64,000 nucleotides of DNA from Tipula vernalis (GCA_958295665.1 OY282560.1:88760311-88824310); one strand, 5' to 3'. Shown: positions 21,739 to 34,518, counted from the stretch's first letter. The notes: generated from the sequence alone by a model not told the origin. Made by a program: numbers and translations.

Positions 21739-24700
21739 ATGGTTATGATTAAGATAACACAAATTAACCTTCACCATTCTAAGGCTGCTTCGGCAGCTCT
21801 ACTCCTCAGGCTGACTAGTTCGGGTGAGGATGTGATATTAATCCAAGAACCTTGGATTAACAACAACAGGATCTGTGGCCTCAGAACCAAGGGGTATAAA
21901 ATTATATCCTCTAGTAAGTCTGGGAAGATCAGATCTTGTATTCTTGGGAAAAATAATATTAATCTTTTCCTTCTCTCTCAATACAGCAATGGTGACACTA
22001 CTGCAGTTAGCCTGGAAGTAGGCACTTGTAGATTCTGGCTAGTTTCAGCCTACATGGACCGGGAGAAGGAGGTTCCTCCGGATAACCTGGAGGAGCTGAT
22101 CCGTAAAGCGGAACAATCAAAGGTAGGTGTGGTACTGGGAGTTAATGCTAATGCGCATCACACTATCTGGGGAAGCACAGACATTAATGAAAGAGGTGAG
22201 TCGTTTTTTGGTTATTTGATGAGTACTAACCTTTCAGTGTGTAATATTGGGCGGGAACCCACATTTATTACTAGTAACAGACAGGAGGTTCTAGACGTGA
22301 CCCTTGCCTCAAATAATATTCTTCATATGGTTAAAAATTGGAGGGTGGATAAGGAACACTCCTTTTCTGATCATCGATATTTAACCTATAGCCTCGATAT
22401 TCACCCTGCTACCCGGGAAGCCTTCAGGAACCCTAGAAGGACCAACTGGAGCAAATATTGGGAATTATTGGAGGAAATGTTACCGACGAGGGCTATGGAG
22501 CCCCCGACGACCGTTGGGGAGCTGGAGGACATGGTGGCTAGCGTTACTAGCGCATGCAACCGATCCTTTCGCGCTGCCTGCCCACTGGCTAAGCCTAGGG
22601 GTAGGCAAAAACCGGTATGGTGGTCCAGGAAACTGGGAACCTATCGTAAGGCTTGTAGGATAGCCTTTAATAGAGCCAAAAATACAAGGGAGGCTCAGGA
22701 TTGGGACTCCTATAAGGAGAAACTCGGAATTTATAAGAAAGAATTAAGAAAGACACAAAGGAGGTCTTGGAGAATCTTCTGTGATAATATAGAAGAGGTA
22801 TCCGAAACCTCCCGCCTTAGGAAGATTCTTTTCAAAAATACATCTAGTCCTAGTTTTTTGATAAAACCGGACGGATCTTGGACAGCTTCTAGTGGAGAAT
22901 CTCTGAAGCTTCTCTTCGAGACACACTTCCCAGGGAGCTTTGAAGACCTGTTGGTGCGTAGCAATCATCAGGAATCACTGTCAGTACCCACAGAGGATAT
23001 CGTAACCAGAAAACGGATCCTATGGGCACTGAGGGGTTTTAAACCATTTAAATCGGCTGGTCCGGATCAAATTATAACAGCGGAACTTCAAAACAACTCA
23101 GTAATTATTCTTCCCTACCTGGAAGCTATATTCAAAGGGTGTTTGAAGCTGGGCTATATTCCTAGATACTGGACGGAGGTCAATGTGGTGTTCATACCGA
23201 AAGCGGGGAAAAGCTCACATGTCTATCCTAAGGACCTAAGACCAATAACTCTATCATCCTTTCTTTTGAAAACCTTGGAAAGGCTGCTGGATGTATACAT
23301 CAGAGATAAAATAGGTGCCAGGAAGTGGGCATCGTCTCAGCATGCGTACACAAAGGGTAGATCTGTGGACACTGCTCTGCACGCCTTGGTGTCTACGATT
23401 GAGAAATCGATTAATTCGAAGGAATTCTGTTTGGTGGCCTTCCTGGATATAGAAGGCGCCTTTAATAATGTGAAAGCGGAGGCAATCAAGAAAGGATTGT
23501 CATTTTTGGAGGTGGACGTTCCTCTGATAGGGTTAATCAATTATATGCTGGGAAGCAGGATTGTTAGCTCGAAGTTGGGGGACTCCACCTTCAAGAGGCG
23601 AGTAACTAGGGGAACTCCGCAGGGGGGGTTCTGTCCCCTCTTCTCTGGAACATAGTGGTAAACGGGTTACTACTTGAATTAGAGAGAGAGGGTATTGAAG
23701 TTATCGCGTACGCAGATGACGTAGCTTTAGCTGTTACCGGGAAATTCCTGGGCACGATTGTAGACATAATGCAGAATGCGCTTACCATCGTTACGAAATG
23801 GGCTGGCAAATGTGGACTTGGTATTAACCCGTCCAAGACAGAGCTGGTACTCTTTACTAAGAAATACAAAATCCCGGTAGTTGTCCCTCCTACCTTAAAT
23901 GGCACGAGACTTGCTTTTACTGATAGAGCTAGATATCTGGGCATTATCTTGGACAGTAAGCTTAGTTGGAAGCCCAACATGTTGGAGAGAATAAACAAAG
24001 ATACTATTGCTTTGTACTCCTGTAGGAACGCCATTGGTCATAGATGGGGTCTGAAGCCGGAGCTGGTACACTGGCTCTACACCACCGTAGTGAGACCTGT
24101 ACTCATGTACGGGGTGGGTGTTTGGCGGCCAGCTCTGGACAAGGTAACTTACAAAAGTAAGATTGAGAGAGTGCAAAGAACGGCCTGTATGCTTGTTAGC
24201 GGGGCATTGAGGTCGACACCGACAAGTGCCTTAGAGGTTATGTTGCACCTTCTTCCGGTCGACATTTTTGGCAAACAGATGGCGGCAAATACGGCTGTAC
24301 GACTTGCAGCCGTCTCTCAGTGGAGGTGTCTTAGTATAGGACACTCCACTATTATTAGATCGTTGAAGGATGAGCTGGCGAATCTTGACTACATTAAATC
24401 TACTCTACGCTTCGAGAAGCGATTTCGGACCTCTTTCCCTTCAGGGATAGACCGTTATCGGAAACCGAAGCGTTGCAATTCTTCACAGATGGTTCCAAGC
24501 TAGACGGCAAAGTAGGAGCTGGATTATTCTGTGACAAATTAAATGTAAACATTTCTATTCGTATCCCTGATTACTGCAGCGTGTACCAAGCTGAAGTCGT
24601 AGCGATTGAGGAGGTCATGACGTGGTTGAAGCAAAATGTGTTATCCTCAGATGATATCACAATCTATGTGGACAGTCAAGCGGCGATCCGGTCATTAGAA

Positions 24701-25229
24701 TCGGTGTCTTTGGCGTCACGGGTGGCGTTGAATTGTCACTCATCTCTAAATGAGATGGGTGAGCATTTCAATATACAGGTAATCTGGGTCCCAGGTCACT
24801 CGGGCGTCATGGGGAACTGCAGGGCGGATGAACTTGCTAGGCATGGTCCGACTCTCCAGCTGCAACCGGAAAGGGCAACTCTGGGGAGGCCCATCACAGC
24901 GCTGAGACAAGTACTTGGGAAGCAGGCGCTATCCTCAGCGGGGGAAAGGTGGTCTAACGCCCTCACCTGTAGAGTTGCAATTCTCACGGGACACTGCCTT
25001 TTTGGAGAACATGCAAGAAGGCTGGGTCTGGAGGAAAATGACTTCTGTAGAAGCTGTGGACGAAGAGGAGAAAGAGACGTTGGTCCACTTCCTTTGCTCG
25101 TGTCCAGCATTGGCACTCAGAAGGCACAAACACTTAGGTAAGTTCAGGATGGACTGCCTCTCGGATCTCGAAAACAGTAAAGTGCGGGACGTCTTACGCT
25201 ACATAAGTAGCTCGAAATGGTTCCAATAG
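21739..25229 (+). pseudogene. Element A ORF2: endonuclease, reverse transcriptase, RNase H, broken
   Basis: The ATG at 21739 starts a frame that is open to 23655. The APE-type endonuclease is recognisable by QINLHHSKAAS, ILIQEPWI, NANAHHTIWGS and SFSDHRY. Where element C has GCDANAHH, this copy has GVNANAHH, an Asp-to-Asn change at a position usually acidic. Reverse transcriptase follows to GTPQGG, where extra bases in the G run near 23625 shift the frame; it continues at 23655-24503 with AYADDVALAV. A second shift near 24475 moves RNase H (FFTDGSKLDGKVGAG, YVDSQAAIRS, VPGHSGVMGNCRADE) into a third frame. About 34 residues present in C are deleted around 24975, and one more shift precedes the Cys/His region. 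The frame ends WFQ at 25229. Confidence 0.85.
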
Positions 25230-25302
25230 GGGTAAAAGGGGATATATTCTGTGGTATCACAATGGACCGTCACCGGTCTAAGTGTGCATAAGCAGCCACT
25301 CC

Positions 25303-25321
25303 AACCTAACCTAACCTAACC
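25303..25321 (+). repeat. (CCTAA)n tail of element A
   Basis: Three and a half CCTAA pentamers end the element. The same tail closes elements B (34021-34035) and C (59086-59101). Confidence 0.85.
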
Positions 25322-28300
25322 TAGATATAATAAAAAAAAACTCACTTTTTTGCATAACAAATCGGATTAAAGGGTTAACGTCTCTTCGTATTCTATGACT
25401 TATTTGAGAGAAAAAAAATTCTAAATTATAACAACAAACAGTGAAATGAGCTGAAATGCAAACAAAATTGCTGGCATTATTCAGCTGACGCGGACTTCGA
25501 TACAAAACAGGGGGAGCTAAATTCTGTAAGGGGAATGAAAATGAACGTTCCTGAAATATCCTCTTTTGCGCCTTATGTCGTTTTGAAAAATCATCTTTTA
25601 TGCGTTATATACTGCCGAAATGAGAAATGCAAAACTAGGATTGTATAAAATTGTTAGCCGATTATTCATTTTTGATTTGAACTGCCCAACAATTTTTTGG
25701 GTTATTATTCGTTTTTATTGGTTTAGTTAAGACATATTTTTGAAAATATTTATTTTGTTTTTCTTTCAAATATAAATATATAAACAGGCGTTAAGGCTCA
25801 AACACAACAACATCCGTTCCGTCCCGTTCGCTTTTTATCTATTTCGCCTCGGACATTTCGCTTACTCAAAAATTTAAAATGTTATGCTAATGTGGCATTC
25901 GTTTTATTCTCTCTCATTCTTAGAAATGAAGTTCCCGTCTTGAACTTAAGGATCGCTCGATTAGTTCGACCAATTTAATACAAAATTTAATGATTCAATT
26001 CTTTTGTTGAGAAAATTACTAAGGTTTTGTAGGATCACAGAACCGAACGTTCAAATCTAAAATCTTCATTTGAGCTCCGATTTAATTGATTTTTACGTCT
26101 AATAATAGGTTTTGGAGCCTGTAATAGTTGATCCAGCAGGCGTCAGGATCGCTCGATTAATTCGAAAATTGATAGCAGATTCGATTCTGACAGAAAGACA
26201 AACAGAGAAAGCGAAACAAAATGTTCTCCGTTTGGAGCAAATATTCAACATAATGAATAATCGCCCAAAATTTTCGGGCCTTTTCTCATTTTTATGATTT
26301 TTAAAATTTTGATTAAAATAAAAACGAAACATAAGCCGTGTTTTCCATGAGAACTGCACTAGAACTCGATAAACTTTAAATTCCTTTTTTTTTATATGAA
26401 AAACGAAAAAAAATAAATTCATAAAGCGCGAATGTGTAATGTACTTGATAAAATTATATATTTTAAGTTTAAAAATTTCCCCCTTCAGTTATTTCATCAA
26501 TATTTTCCTATTTCTTGCTGACGTCATTACACGCAACTACACTCGATAAATTCATGGGTTTATGCAGTGTAACTAAAAAATAAGCTATAATTGTCATTAT
26601 TTATTGCTGTAACAACTTAAAATGTGTATTTATGTGAAATGTACTACACATTATCACTTTATGAATTTAATTTTTTTTTCTGTTTACATAGAATAAAAGG
26701 AATTTAAAATTTATCGAGTTCTAGTGCAGTTCTCATGGAAAACACGACTATAGAGAACAAACATTCGCCAAAAACCTAAAATTGTCAATTGGATATTTTT
26801 ATTTTTGGACAATTAGTTTCTAATCTCAAAATATTTTAAAATATTGCATTTTATCAAATTTTGATGAACTTTATGTCATAGTTTGGATTTAAAAACAAAT
26901 TATGGTTTGGAGGGTTGAAATCGCTGGCTATTAGGTGCAAAAGGAAACGTCAAATATTTTGTATTGTTTTTCTTTCGTAGAATAAAAGTAAAATTTATTC
27001 TATGAGTAAATATATTATTTATAATGGAAACGCGGAAATTTTATCAAAATTCACTGAAACGTCAAAAAGTTAAAAACAACGTCATTTATTTTTTCCCTTA
27101 TATTTTACCCAAGGTTTTAGTACAGTATTTGAATTTACCCTGTACACTGTTAAAAAGTAGGTAAAAGAGCAATTTACCCGACTATTGGTCCACAGCCTTA
27201 ATGTATAAAAGCTGCTGACTTCAGTTACTCTATATAAATTATTGAAAACCAAAGTAAATTAAAATTCAATGTTATGAGAGTCATAAATCGAAAATATTCG
27301 CATTTAGGTTAAATAGATAATTAGAATGGAGTGAATTTCACTTCAATGGGCAAAAATACGAAAGTTTCCAATTATATTTTTTAACTACATAGATTTCATT
27401 TAAAATTTTCAACAACAATTAACACAAATTTAGTCACACTGCGCGATTTACTACATACCACTAAACATTGATTATTTCATCATAAACGTCATAATGGCAT
27501 TGAATTGTTTGTTATATATATATTTGTATGCGAATGTGCTTGAATTTTAGTAACCGGATACAACAGATTAATCTATCAATATTATGTCGGTTTTTAATCT
27601 TTTATTTATTTAATAGTGGTTTATATTAATTGAGTTGCTTCTTCTTTCATCAATCGCCGATATAAGGGCAAATCTTTTAATTAAATTTTAATAAAGAAAT
27701 AACTATTTTCTTCTTTTCAATGTACGAGTCGGTATGAATTATAGTTCTTTGTTAAGGCCATTGTCTTATATACGAGTAGAATGTACTTTAGAGATCGCTT
27801 TAGTTTTACATATGTAAGTTTGTTAAACGATACGTACTTATATACAAATACTCTCATGTTGAACTCCAATATAATGGATTCATAACCTCTAATAACCCTC
27901 CGGACATGTAACACACAATTTAAAACATACTCGAATTTGTTATAAATACATCCAAGATTTAACTTAAATTTTGTGGAATTATGAACAGAACACAAATTTT
28001 TTGGTTTGTTTATTTTTGTTTTGTTTTTTATTTTATCTATGTAATTCAAAAATTAATGAGGCTTATCTGTTAGAGTAGACAACCAGAAAAATAACATTTA
28101 CCAAAGCCAAATAGTACAAACCCATATTGGAATAGAGAGTAGACTAATTTAAAATTCCGACAAAGAATTTCAAAAACTCTTTCAAATTATTTATGATGAG
28201 TCAGGTTGTGTTGAATACACGTATTACTTATTAACGCTATCATTACCAAAGTGGGGGATATTCGTTTGGATTATTATTGTGTGACATATAAACACATGTT

Positions 28301-29483
28301 TTAAATTAACTTATTGGGTGGGTCATTTACCCAGTAATCATTCATTATTTTATGAAAGATAAGATATTTACAAAACTAAAAATGTTAAATAATATATGTA
28401 TAGAGAAAAGCTTTCCAGAGAAGTTCATCACAACTTTAATTTGATTAAAGAAAGACAGAATTTTTTTTTTGTTTAAAGCAAGAAAAACGACGTTTTTCTT
28501 ATCTAATTATGTTTTGCATTCATATTCAAGCAATTTGTTATAATAAATTTAGTGTTTATAAAGTCAGCAAAAACTATAAAATTTAATTTCCAAACGTAAA
28601 CATTTAATCTCCGATTTTTGACCCAAAGATAAAAAAAAATAGAAATTCCTTCTTACTCCTCCGACTACTGGGTGAATCAATCAGGTTGTTGTCAAAAAAT
28701 CATTTAAGCAAAAAATGGTTTCAAAAGGTTAATAAAATTGCGTAGCGTTATTCATTTGTTAGTTAAAGCTTATTTTATCTTTTAAATTTTCTTCCCTAAA
28801 AAAAAAAATTAGAAACATTTCTTTGAAACATTCTTTTACTCAGTTGTTTGATTTCAAAAGGGAAGTAAACTGCATACTGCAGGCCATTGTTTTTTTTTTT
28901 CATATTTTTTGTGTATTATTAACAAAATCATAATGTTTACGTACTTTATCCATGCCTTTCTGGGAAAAGCATTTAAGCTGGAAGCAATTTAATTTGTGAA
29001 CACACAAAGATATACTCGACAAAGGTATGTCTGTAAAAAGTTAAATTATTTTGGTTTGTTAACTGGTTCGCGAGCAATTACGACTCAATATTAATTGGTT
29101 GGCTTTGTGTTAGTGTTTCGAATGAATCTAGTTTGACAAATCATAGGGTTAATTGGCATAACATGTATTACTGGTCAGAAATAAATCTCTGTAGACTTAA
29201 ACAAGGAACCGGCAATTTTACGCCAAAGCTATCTCGTGTCACCGGCTATATACCGTCAGAATAAAATAAGTTTATATTTTTGTCAAAATCATTGAGTTAT
29301 TCTATCGAAGCGAGAAAATGACTTGTAAGGCCCTAAATTTTAAAAATTGAAAAAATTAATACAAGTGACCAACCATTTTGTAGAACGTATTGAGAAGTTG
29401 AAGGTCAATTATTTTTACCCTAATTTCTCAATAAATTGGAGTCAAACAAATTTTTTTAATCTTTTTTACGTATCATACTATCA
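25322..29483. other. AT-rich sequence, no gene; contains one MITE-like element
   Basis: Apart from the inverted-repeat element at 26335-26748 I see no supported feature. AGGATCGCTCGATTA occurs twice (about 25950 and 26147), a short direct repeat of unknown meaning. The 110-codon minus-strand frame at 27717-28049 has no recognisable domain. Confidence 0.5.
26335..26748. mobile_element. MITE-like element with 50-bp terminal inverted repeats
   Basis: The left arm 26335-26384 begins GCCGTGTTTTCCATGAGAAC. The right arm 26699-26748 is its reverse complement over about 50 bases with two mismatches. The 314 bases between are AT-rich and noncoding. Total length is about 414 bp, typical of a non-autonomous DNA transposon. 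I could not settle the target duplication: flanks ATAA and TATA are compatible with a TA-rich target. The superfamily is not recognised. Confidence 0.65.
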
Positions 29484-29665
29484 TCAGAACATGTAAGAAA
29501 AAAAATAGGTTCCCGTTTAAAAATCAAAAATGAACTCCAAATCACCTTGAAAATGGCCTCTAACTAAAAGTATAATATAAATTGCCCAGTTGTTTGTACC
29601 TCTGAAACCAAACAATTTTTGTTTAAACCAGTGTTGTCCAAGCCAAATTATCCAGAGTGATGAAT
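29484..29665. repeat. Direct repeat copy 1, left of element B
   Basis: A segment of about 180 bp containing ACCTTGAAAATGGCCTC, TGAAACCAAACA and TGTCCAAGCCAAA matches 34124-34295 at roughly 80 percent by eye. Subtracting element B, the two copies would have been about 340 bp apart, so they look like an older tandem duplication into which B inserted. Confidence 0.65.
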
Positions 29666-30375
29666 TCTCTGGCGCCTATTTGACTTTTTTTAATCGAAGT
29701 TTTAGTGATCTACTTATTTTGAAAATTAGTCAAAATTACACATTTGCAGTGTGTAATCTGGGGCAAGAGCCTACTTTTATTATTAGTAACCCTGCAGGAG
29801 GTACTGGATGTTACCTTTGCATGAGACCCCATTACACATATGGTCAAAGAATGGAACGTGGCGAAGGAACACTCTTTCTCGGACCATCGGTACGTGACGT
29901 TTAATATTGGCATTCACCCTGTTACCCGGAAAGCCTTCAAGAATCCTAGAAGGACTAACTGGAACAAATACGGGGAAGTATTAGTAGGACTCTTACCGAC
30001 TGATGCTCCGAAGGCCCCAGCCACAGAGAGAAGGAGCTGGATTTCCTGGTAGGGGAAATCACAAGCGCCTGCAACTTGCCCTTGGACACTGCTCGCCCCA
30101 AGAGAATACCTAAAGGGAAACAGAAACCGGTATGGTGGTCCAGGGAGTTAGGAATCCTTCGTTCAGGATGTAGGAAAGCATTCAATAGAGCAAAGGGCTC
30201 TAGGGAAGCTCAGGACTGGGGCTCCTATAAGGAGCACCTTAAAAAGTATAAAAAGGAAATAAGGAAGGCGCGGAGGAGGTCTTGGAGACTATTCTGTGAT
30301 AAAATGGAAGGTGTTTCGGAGACTTTGCGCCTCAGGAAAATCTTATCTAAGAGTCCAACGAGCCCTAGTTACTTA

Positions 30376-31718
30376 CAGTATTGTGCAAATTAATGCGAAC
30401 ATAGCAATATTTTAATAAAATCATAATGAATACTCTAAATTTCGTCATATAAAACTGTAAATTTCATTTTTTTTTTACATCAATATATTTTTGTAGTTTA
30501 TGTTCAAGGTTAACAATCATTATCTTTATTACTTCGCATTTCGTTAGTTGTGAAATAAACATTTCAGCCGATCATAACACATTGCACGCATCATAACACA
30601 TACACAAGTTCTACCTTTAATAATGGATTTAACGGTTAAAGTTCGCGAAAAAATTATTACACTGAGTAAAAACTCGTGTATGACTCAAAGGCAAATTGCC
30701 CAAGAGTGCCAAGTGAGTTTGACATCTGTTAATAAATTTGTACGGCTTTCCTCAAAAAATTTGTCCACATCAACGAAAAGAAAGGGTAAATGTGGTCGTA
30801 AGCGGAAGACCTCTTCAAGAGACGATAAAATTTTGCTGAGAAATAGTATTATAAATCCTACAAAGACCAGTGCTGAGCTAAACATTGAGTTACAACATGC
30901 TGGAATTAACATTGATCCATCAACAGTGCGAAGAAGACTTTTGGAATTTGGAAGATTTGCACGAAGGCCCTACAAAAAACAGCTTCTAACATCAAAAATG
31001 AAGACCAAAAGATTGGCATGGGCCAAAAAATATAAAGACTGGACAGTTGACAATTGGAAAAATGTTTTGTTTTCTGATGAAAGTCATTTTGAAGTGCACG
31101 GTCAACGCTCACAATATGTGCGTCGCAGTAAAGGTGAATCGATTAAAGCGGGTCACCTTGTTCAAACTGTGAAACATCCATTAAAACAAATGTTTTGGGG
31201 ATGTTTTAATTTTAATGGTGTTGGTGCATTATGACCAGTTATTGGGATGATGAATTCAGCTCAATATATTGATGTTTTGAAGGATTATGCGGTTCCAATA
31301 TTAAAAAACATGAAAAACGAAATCACCCAATCTTTCAACAAGACTTGACTCCTTGTCACACATCCAAGGCTGTTAAAAAATATGTTGCTGACAATTCCAT
31401 TACAACATTGGATTGGCCTGGAAATTCGCCTGATGTCAACCCCATCGAGAATTTGTGGGCAATTATGAAGGCAAAATTAAGAAAGATGGATTGCAGTACA
31501 CTAGAGGCAATGGAGACCTCTATCAATAATATTTGGTATGACCCGGACATTACGGATAAAATCTGCCAAAATTTAGTAGAATCAATGCCAAATCGAATAC
31601 ATGACCTTATACAGAAAAAAGGAGGGCACATAAATTATTAAATATATGAATTTTTTTAAAATAAAAAATAGATTAAAATACAAAAATTTTGTTATTTTGT
31701 TCGCATTGCACAATACTG
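30376..31718 (+). mobile_element. Tc1/mariner-superfamily DNA transposon (1343 bp) inside element B
   Basis: The element is flanked by TA (30374-30375 and 31719-31720), the required target of this superfamily. Inverted ends are CAGTATTGTGCAAATTAATG... on the left and, read from the right, CAGTATTGTGCAATGCGAAC. They agree except for five extra bases in the left arm. Comparison with element C shows that removing it restores a continuous LOA sequence with one TA. It encodes a single broken DD34E transposase. Confidence 0.95.
30623..31641 (+). pseudogene. Tc1-type transposase, DD34E, two lesions
   Basis: The ATG at 30623 opens a frame starting MDLTVKVREKIITLSKNS. Residues 1-60 form the first helix-turn-helix (TQRQIAQECQVSLTSVNKFV), followed by a basic stretch (KRKGKCGRKRK) and a second DNA-binding region. 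The first catalytic aspartate is in LFSDESHF. A TGA at 31232-31234 interrupts the frame, and a shift near 31305-31320 moves the rest into another frame. There the second aspartate (31342-31344, QQDLTPCH) and the glutamate (31447-31449, NPIENLW) are separated by 34 residues, the Tc1 signature. The enzyme would cut and paste the element at TA sites; this copy cannot make it. Confidence 0.9.
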
Positions 31719-34123
31719 TAATTAAACCAGATGGGCTGTGGACAACGTCTAGTGGGGAATTATTGGCGCTTCTGTTGGATACCCATTTCCCAGGTAGTGT
31801 GGGTGTGTCGACGGAGCTTGGTAGGAATGGGGAAAAATTATCGTCGGGGTGCCCGGAGGAAATCGTGTGCAAAAACCGGATCCTATGGGCATTAAACGGC
31901 AGGCCCGGAACTGCAAAAACACTCGTTTTTGCACTCAACAACACTCTAGGAAATGGACGGAGGTTAGGGTGATTTTCATCCCGAAAACGGGGAAGAATTC
32001 ACAGGCCTACCCAAAGGACCTAAGACCTATAACTCCTTATAGACCCATCCTTTCCGTTGAAAACATTGGAAAGACTGATCGACGTGTACATACGTGCAAA
32101 AATAAAACCCAGTAATTGGGCGACTTCTCAGCATGCGTACTGGAAAGGGAGATCTGTGCAGACGGCTCTGCATTCCCTGGTGCGAACAATTGAGAAATCA
32201 ATCCACTCGAAAAGTACTGTATGGTAGCCTTCCTCTATATAGAGGGCGCCTTTAACAATGTCAGGACGGAGGCAGTTCGGGAAGGACTGTCTTTCTTAGA
32301 TGTGGACTACCCTTTAGGGAGGCTGAAAAATCAGATGCTAGAATGCAGGATTATTAATGCGGATATGGGGGAATCCACCATTAGGAGGCGAGTAGTTAGA
32401 GGAACTCCGCAAGGTGGTGTCCTATCACCTCTTCTCTGGAACATAGTTATCAATGGATTACTTTTGGAACTGGAGAGGGAGGGAATAGGAGTGATAGCGT
32501 ATGCAGATGACGTAGCAATCGCGATCTCGGGGAAGTACCCAGGCACGATTAAGGAAGTCATGCAACACGCGCTCGTAATCATTATAAAGTGGGCCGCCAA
32601 ATGTGGGCTGGGTATAAATCCATCCAAAACCGAGCTGGTACTCTTCACCAAGAAATATAAAATTCCGGTAGTCGCCCCTCCTACCTTAAATGGCACGGCA
32701 CTGGCCTTTACTGATAAGGCAAGATTTCTGGGCATAATCTTGGACAGTAAACTAAATTGGATGCCCAATATTTTAGAGAGAGTAAAAAAGTCCACCATGA
32801 CTCTGTACTCATGTAGAAACGCCTTCGGTAGGAGATGGAGTCTAAAACCAGAGCTGGTACACTGGCTCGTCACCGCTGTAGTCAGACCGATTCTGATGTA
32901 CGGGGTGAGTGTGTGCTGGCCAGCACGAAACAAGAAAACTTATAAGAATAAGATAGAGAAGGTACAGAGAACGGCCTGCTTGCTTATAAGCGGGGGCACT
33001 GAGGACAACCTCTACACGTGCTTTGGAGGCTATGTTCTACCTTCTTACTGTCGACATCTTTGGTAAGCAGAGAGCGGCAACTACAGCTGCACGACTCTCT
33101 GACGTGTTTGAGTGGAAATGTCTTCAGACGGGCCACTCGACGATTGGCAGGTCGCTAAAGGCAGATGTGAAGAATAGTGACTACACGATACCGATTGTAT
33201 GCTTTGAAAAAAGTTTCCGGACTCTTCTTCCCTCAAGGGAATCCTGGGGGAACAGGTCAACAAGAGAAACTGGAAGTATACAATTCTACACTGACGGCTC
33301 CAAGCTAGACGGCAAAGTCGGAGCAGGAGTCTATTGTGAATATATTCTTCCTGATCACTGCAGTGTGTACCGGGCGGAGGTGGTAGCGATTGAGGAAGCG
33401 CTGACTTGGTTGAAGCATAATGTCATATCCACAAGGGATATAACAATATATGTGGACAGGCAGGCGGCAATCAAGTCGCTGGAATCAGTTTCTCTGACGT
33501 GCGTGGTGGCATTGAAGTGCCGCTCATCTCTTAACGAACGAGATGGGTGAGCATTTCAATATTCAGATAGTCTGGGTCCCCGTTCACTCGGACATAACAC
33601 GTTATGTAGCGCGGCAAGTCTGGCCGAAACTGGACTTGAAGCGCTCCAAAACACTACTATCCCTACGTAGACCTGACTTAAGTACAGTCGTGGGGTGCTC
33701 ACAGGACACTGCCTCATTGGGGAGCATGCAAGGAGGCTTGGGTCAATGGCAAATGACTTTTGTAGAAGCTGTATGGATGAGGAGGAGGAAGAAACTCTGA
33801 GCCACTTCCTCTGCTCATGCCCGCGCTAGCTTACAGGAGGGATAAACATCTGAGCAAGTATAGTTTGGACGGCCTTATGAATCTCGATAACTGCAATGTG
33901 CGAGATATCTTATGCTACATAAGTAGCTCTAAATGGTTCCAATGAAGGTGTAAGGGGAGTAGGATCCCTTAGTATCACAACGGACCGTCATCGGTCTAAA
34001 TGTGCGTTTTGGCAGCCACTCTAACCTAACCTAACTACACATTTGGATTGGACACCACTGCCCCAAAAGAATTACTTAGATCGATGACTCCAGAAAATTC
34101 AAACAAAAGTGTCTTATTTTTGT

Positions 34124-34295
34124 TTAATCAGAATACGTAAGAAAAAATATAGGTTCATATTTAAAAAGCAAAGTTGACCTCTAAATTACCTTGAAAATGA
34201 CCTCCAACTACAAGCATAAATTACGCAATTTATCGCTCTTTTGAAACCAAACAGTTTTTGCTCAAACCAATAATGTCCAAGACAAATGAGTATTT
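34124..34295. repeat. Direct repeat copy 2, right of element B
   Basis: This is the partner of 29484-29665, with ACCTTGAAAATGACCTCC, TGAAACCAAACAGTTTTTG and AATGTCCAAG. A third, more distant and inverted match may lie near 63738-63800 (TTTTCAAGGTGATTTCAAGG). Confidence 0.6.
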
Positions 34296-34305
34296 ACACT
34301 CGAAA

Positions 34306-34518
34306 TTACACTCGAAAAAATTCCTTAACATGAGCCATATTATGCGCCAACATCTTTGCCACCTTTTTGATGGTGATTCGCCGATTGTTCATAATCACTT
34401 TTTTCATGTCATCGGTTATTGATTTGCTGGGGGGATCAACGGCCGCTTCTTTGACGTCGCCATGGCCTCGAAACGTTTCAATTGTATCACTTGTAAATGC
34501 CTGTTTTATTCTTAACAC
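34306..34518 (-). pseudogene. mariner-family transposase fragment
   Basis: The minus-strand frame contains SITDDMKKVIMNNRRITIKK followed by VAKMLAH. This resembles the second helix-turn-helix of mariner transposases (the usual pattern is T.. ..VK..VL.NRRITIREVA). Only about 60 residues of similarity remain and the catalytic domain is absent. No terminal repeats were found. It is an old relic, separate from the Tc1 element. Confidence 0.7.

Larger units (their letters stand above)
19772..25321 (+). mobile_element. Element A: LOA-like non-LTR retrotransposon, near full length, inactive
   Basis: A GC-richer block in AT-rich surroundings. It starts GGTACCCGTGGCG, comparable to the starts of C (GGTAGTCTTGGCG) and D, and ends in a (CCTAA)n tail at 25303-25321. 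The order is a 620-bp 5' region, ORF1 (20395-21498), ORF2 (21739-25229) and a short 3' region. The 5' region between about 20295 and 20395 matches that of C closely (GGATCTCTGCG, CTCGTGGGAA). RNase H in ORF2 and a DUF4780-type ORF1 point to the LOA clade and exclude Jockey and R1. I found no convincing target duplication, so the 5' limit is by homology only. Several frameshifts make it inactive. Confidence 0.85.
29747..33945 (+). pseudogene. Element B ORF2 fragments
   Basis: Fragments follow the order of element C: endonuclease end and linker (29840-30052, EHSFSDHRYVTF; 30076-30373), then, after the Tc1 insertion, the region leading to reverse transcriptase (31721-32115), reverse transcriptase with GTPQGGVLSPLLWN and AYADDVAIAI (32221-33066), RNase H with FYTDGSKLDGKVGAG and DRQAAIKSL (33023-33550), and the C-terminal region to WFQ with stop at 33943-33945. 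Deletions and shifts occur near 31905, 33000, 33540 and 33600. In RNase H the usual DSQAA reads DRQAA. GTPQGG is intact here, unlike in C. Confidence 0.85.
29747..34035 (+). mobile_element. Element B: 5'-truncated LOA-like retrotransposon with a nested Tc1 element
   Basis: It is flanked by TACACATTTG at 29737-29746 and 34036-34045, a 10-bp target duplication. It begins inside the endonuclease domain (CAGTGTGTAATCTGGGGC, equivalent to about 55948 in element C) and ends with the CCTAA tail. It is closely similar to C, more so than to A. A Tc1-type transposon interrupts it at 30376-31718. 5' truncation is normal for LINE integration, so this copy lacks ORF1 and the 5' region. Confidence 0.9.

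Noticed and set aside
27717..28049. 110-codon minus-strand frame
   Set aside because: Composition follows the AT-rich background (Asn, Lys, Tyr) and no domain is visible.
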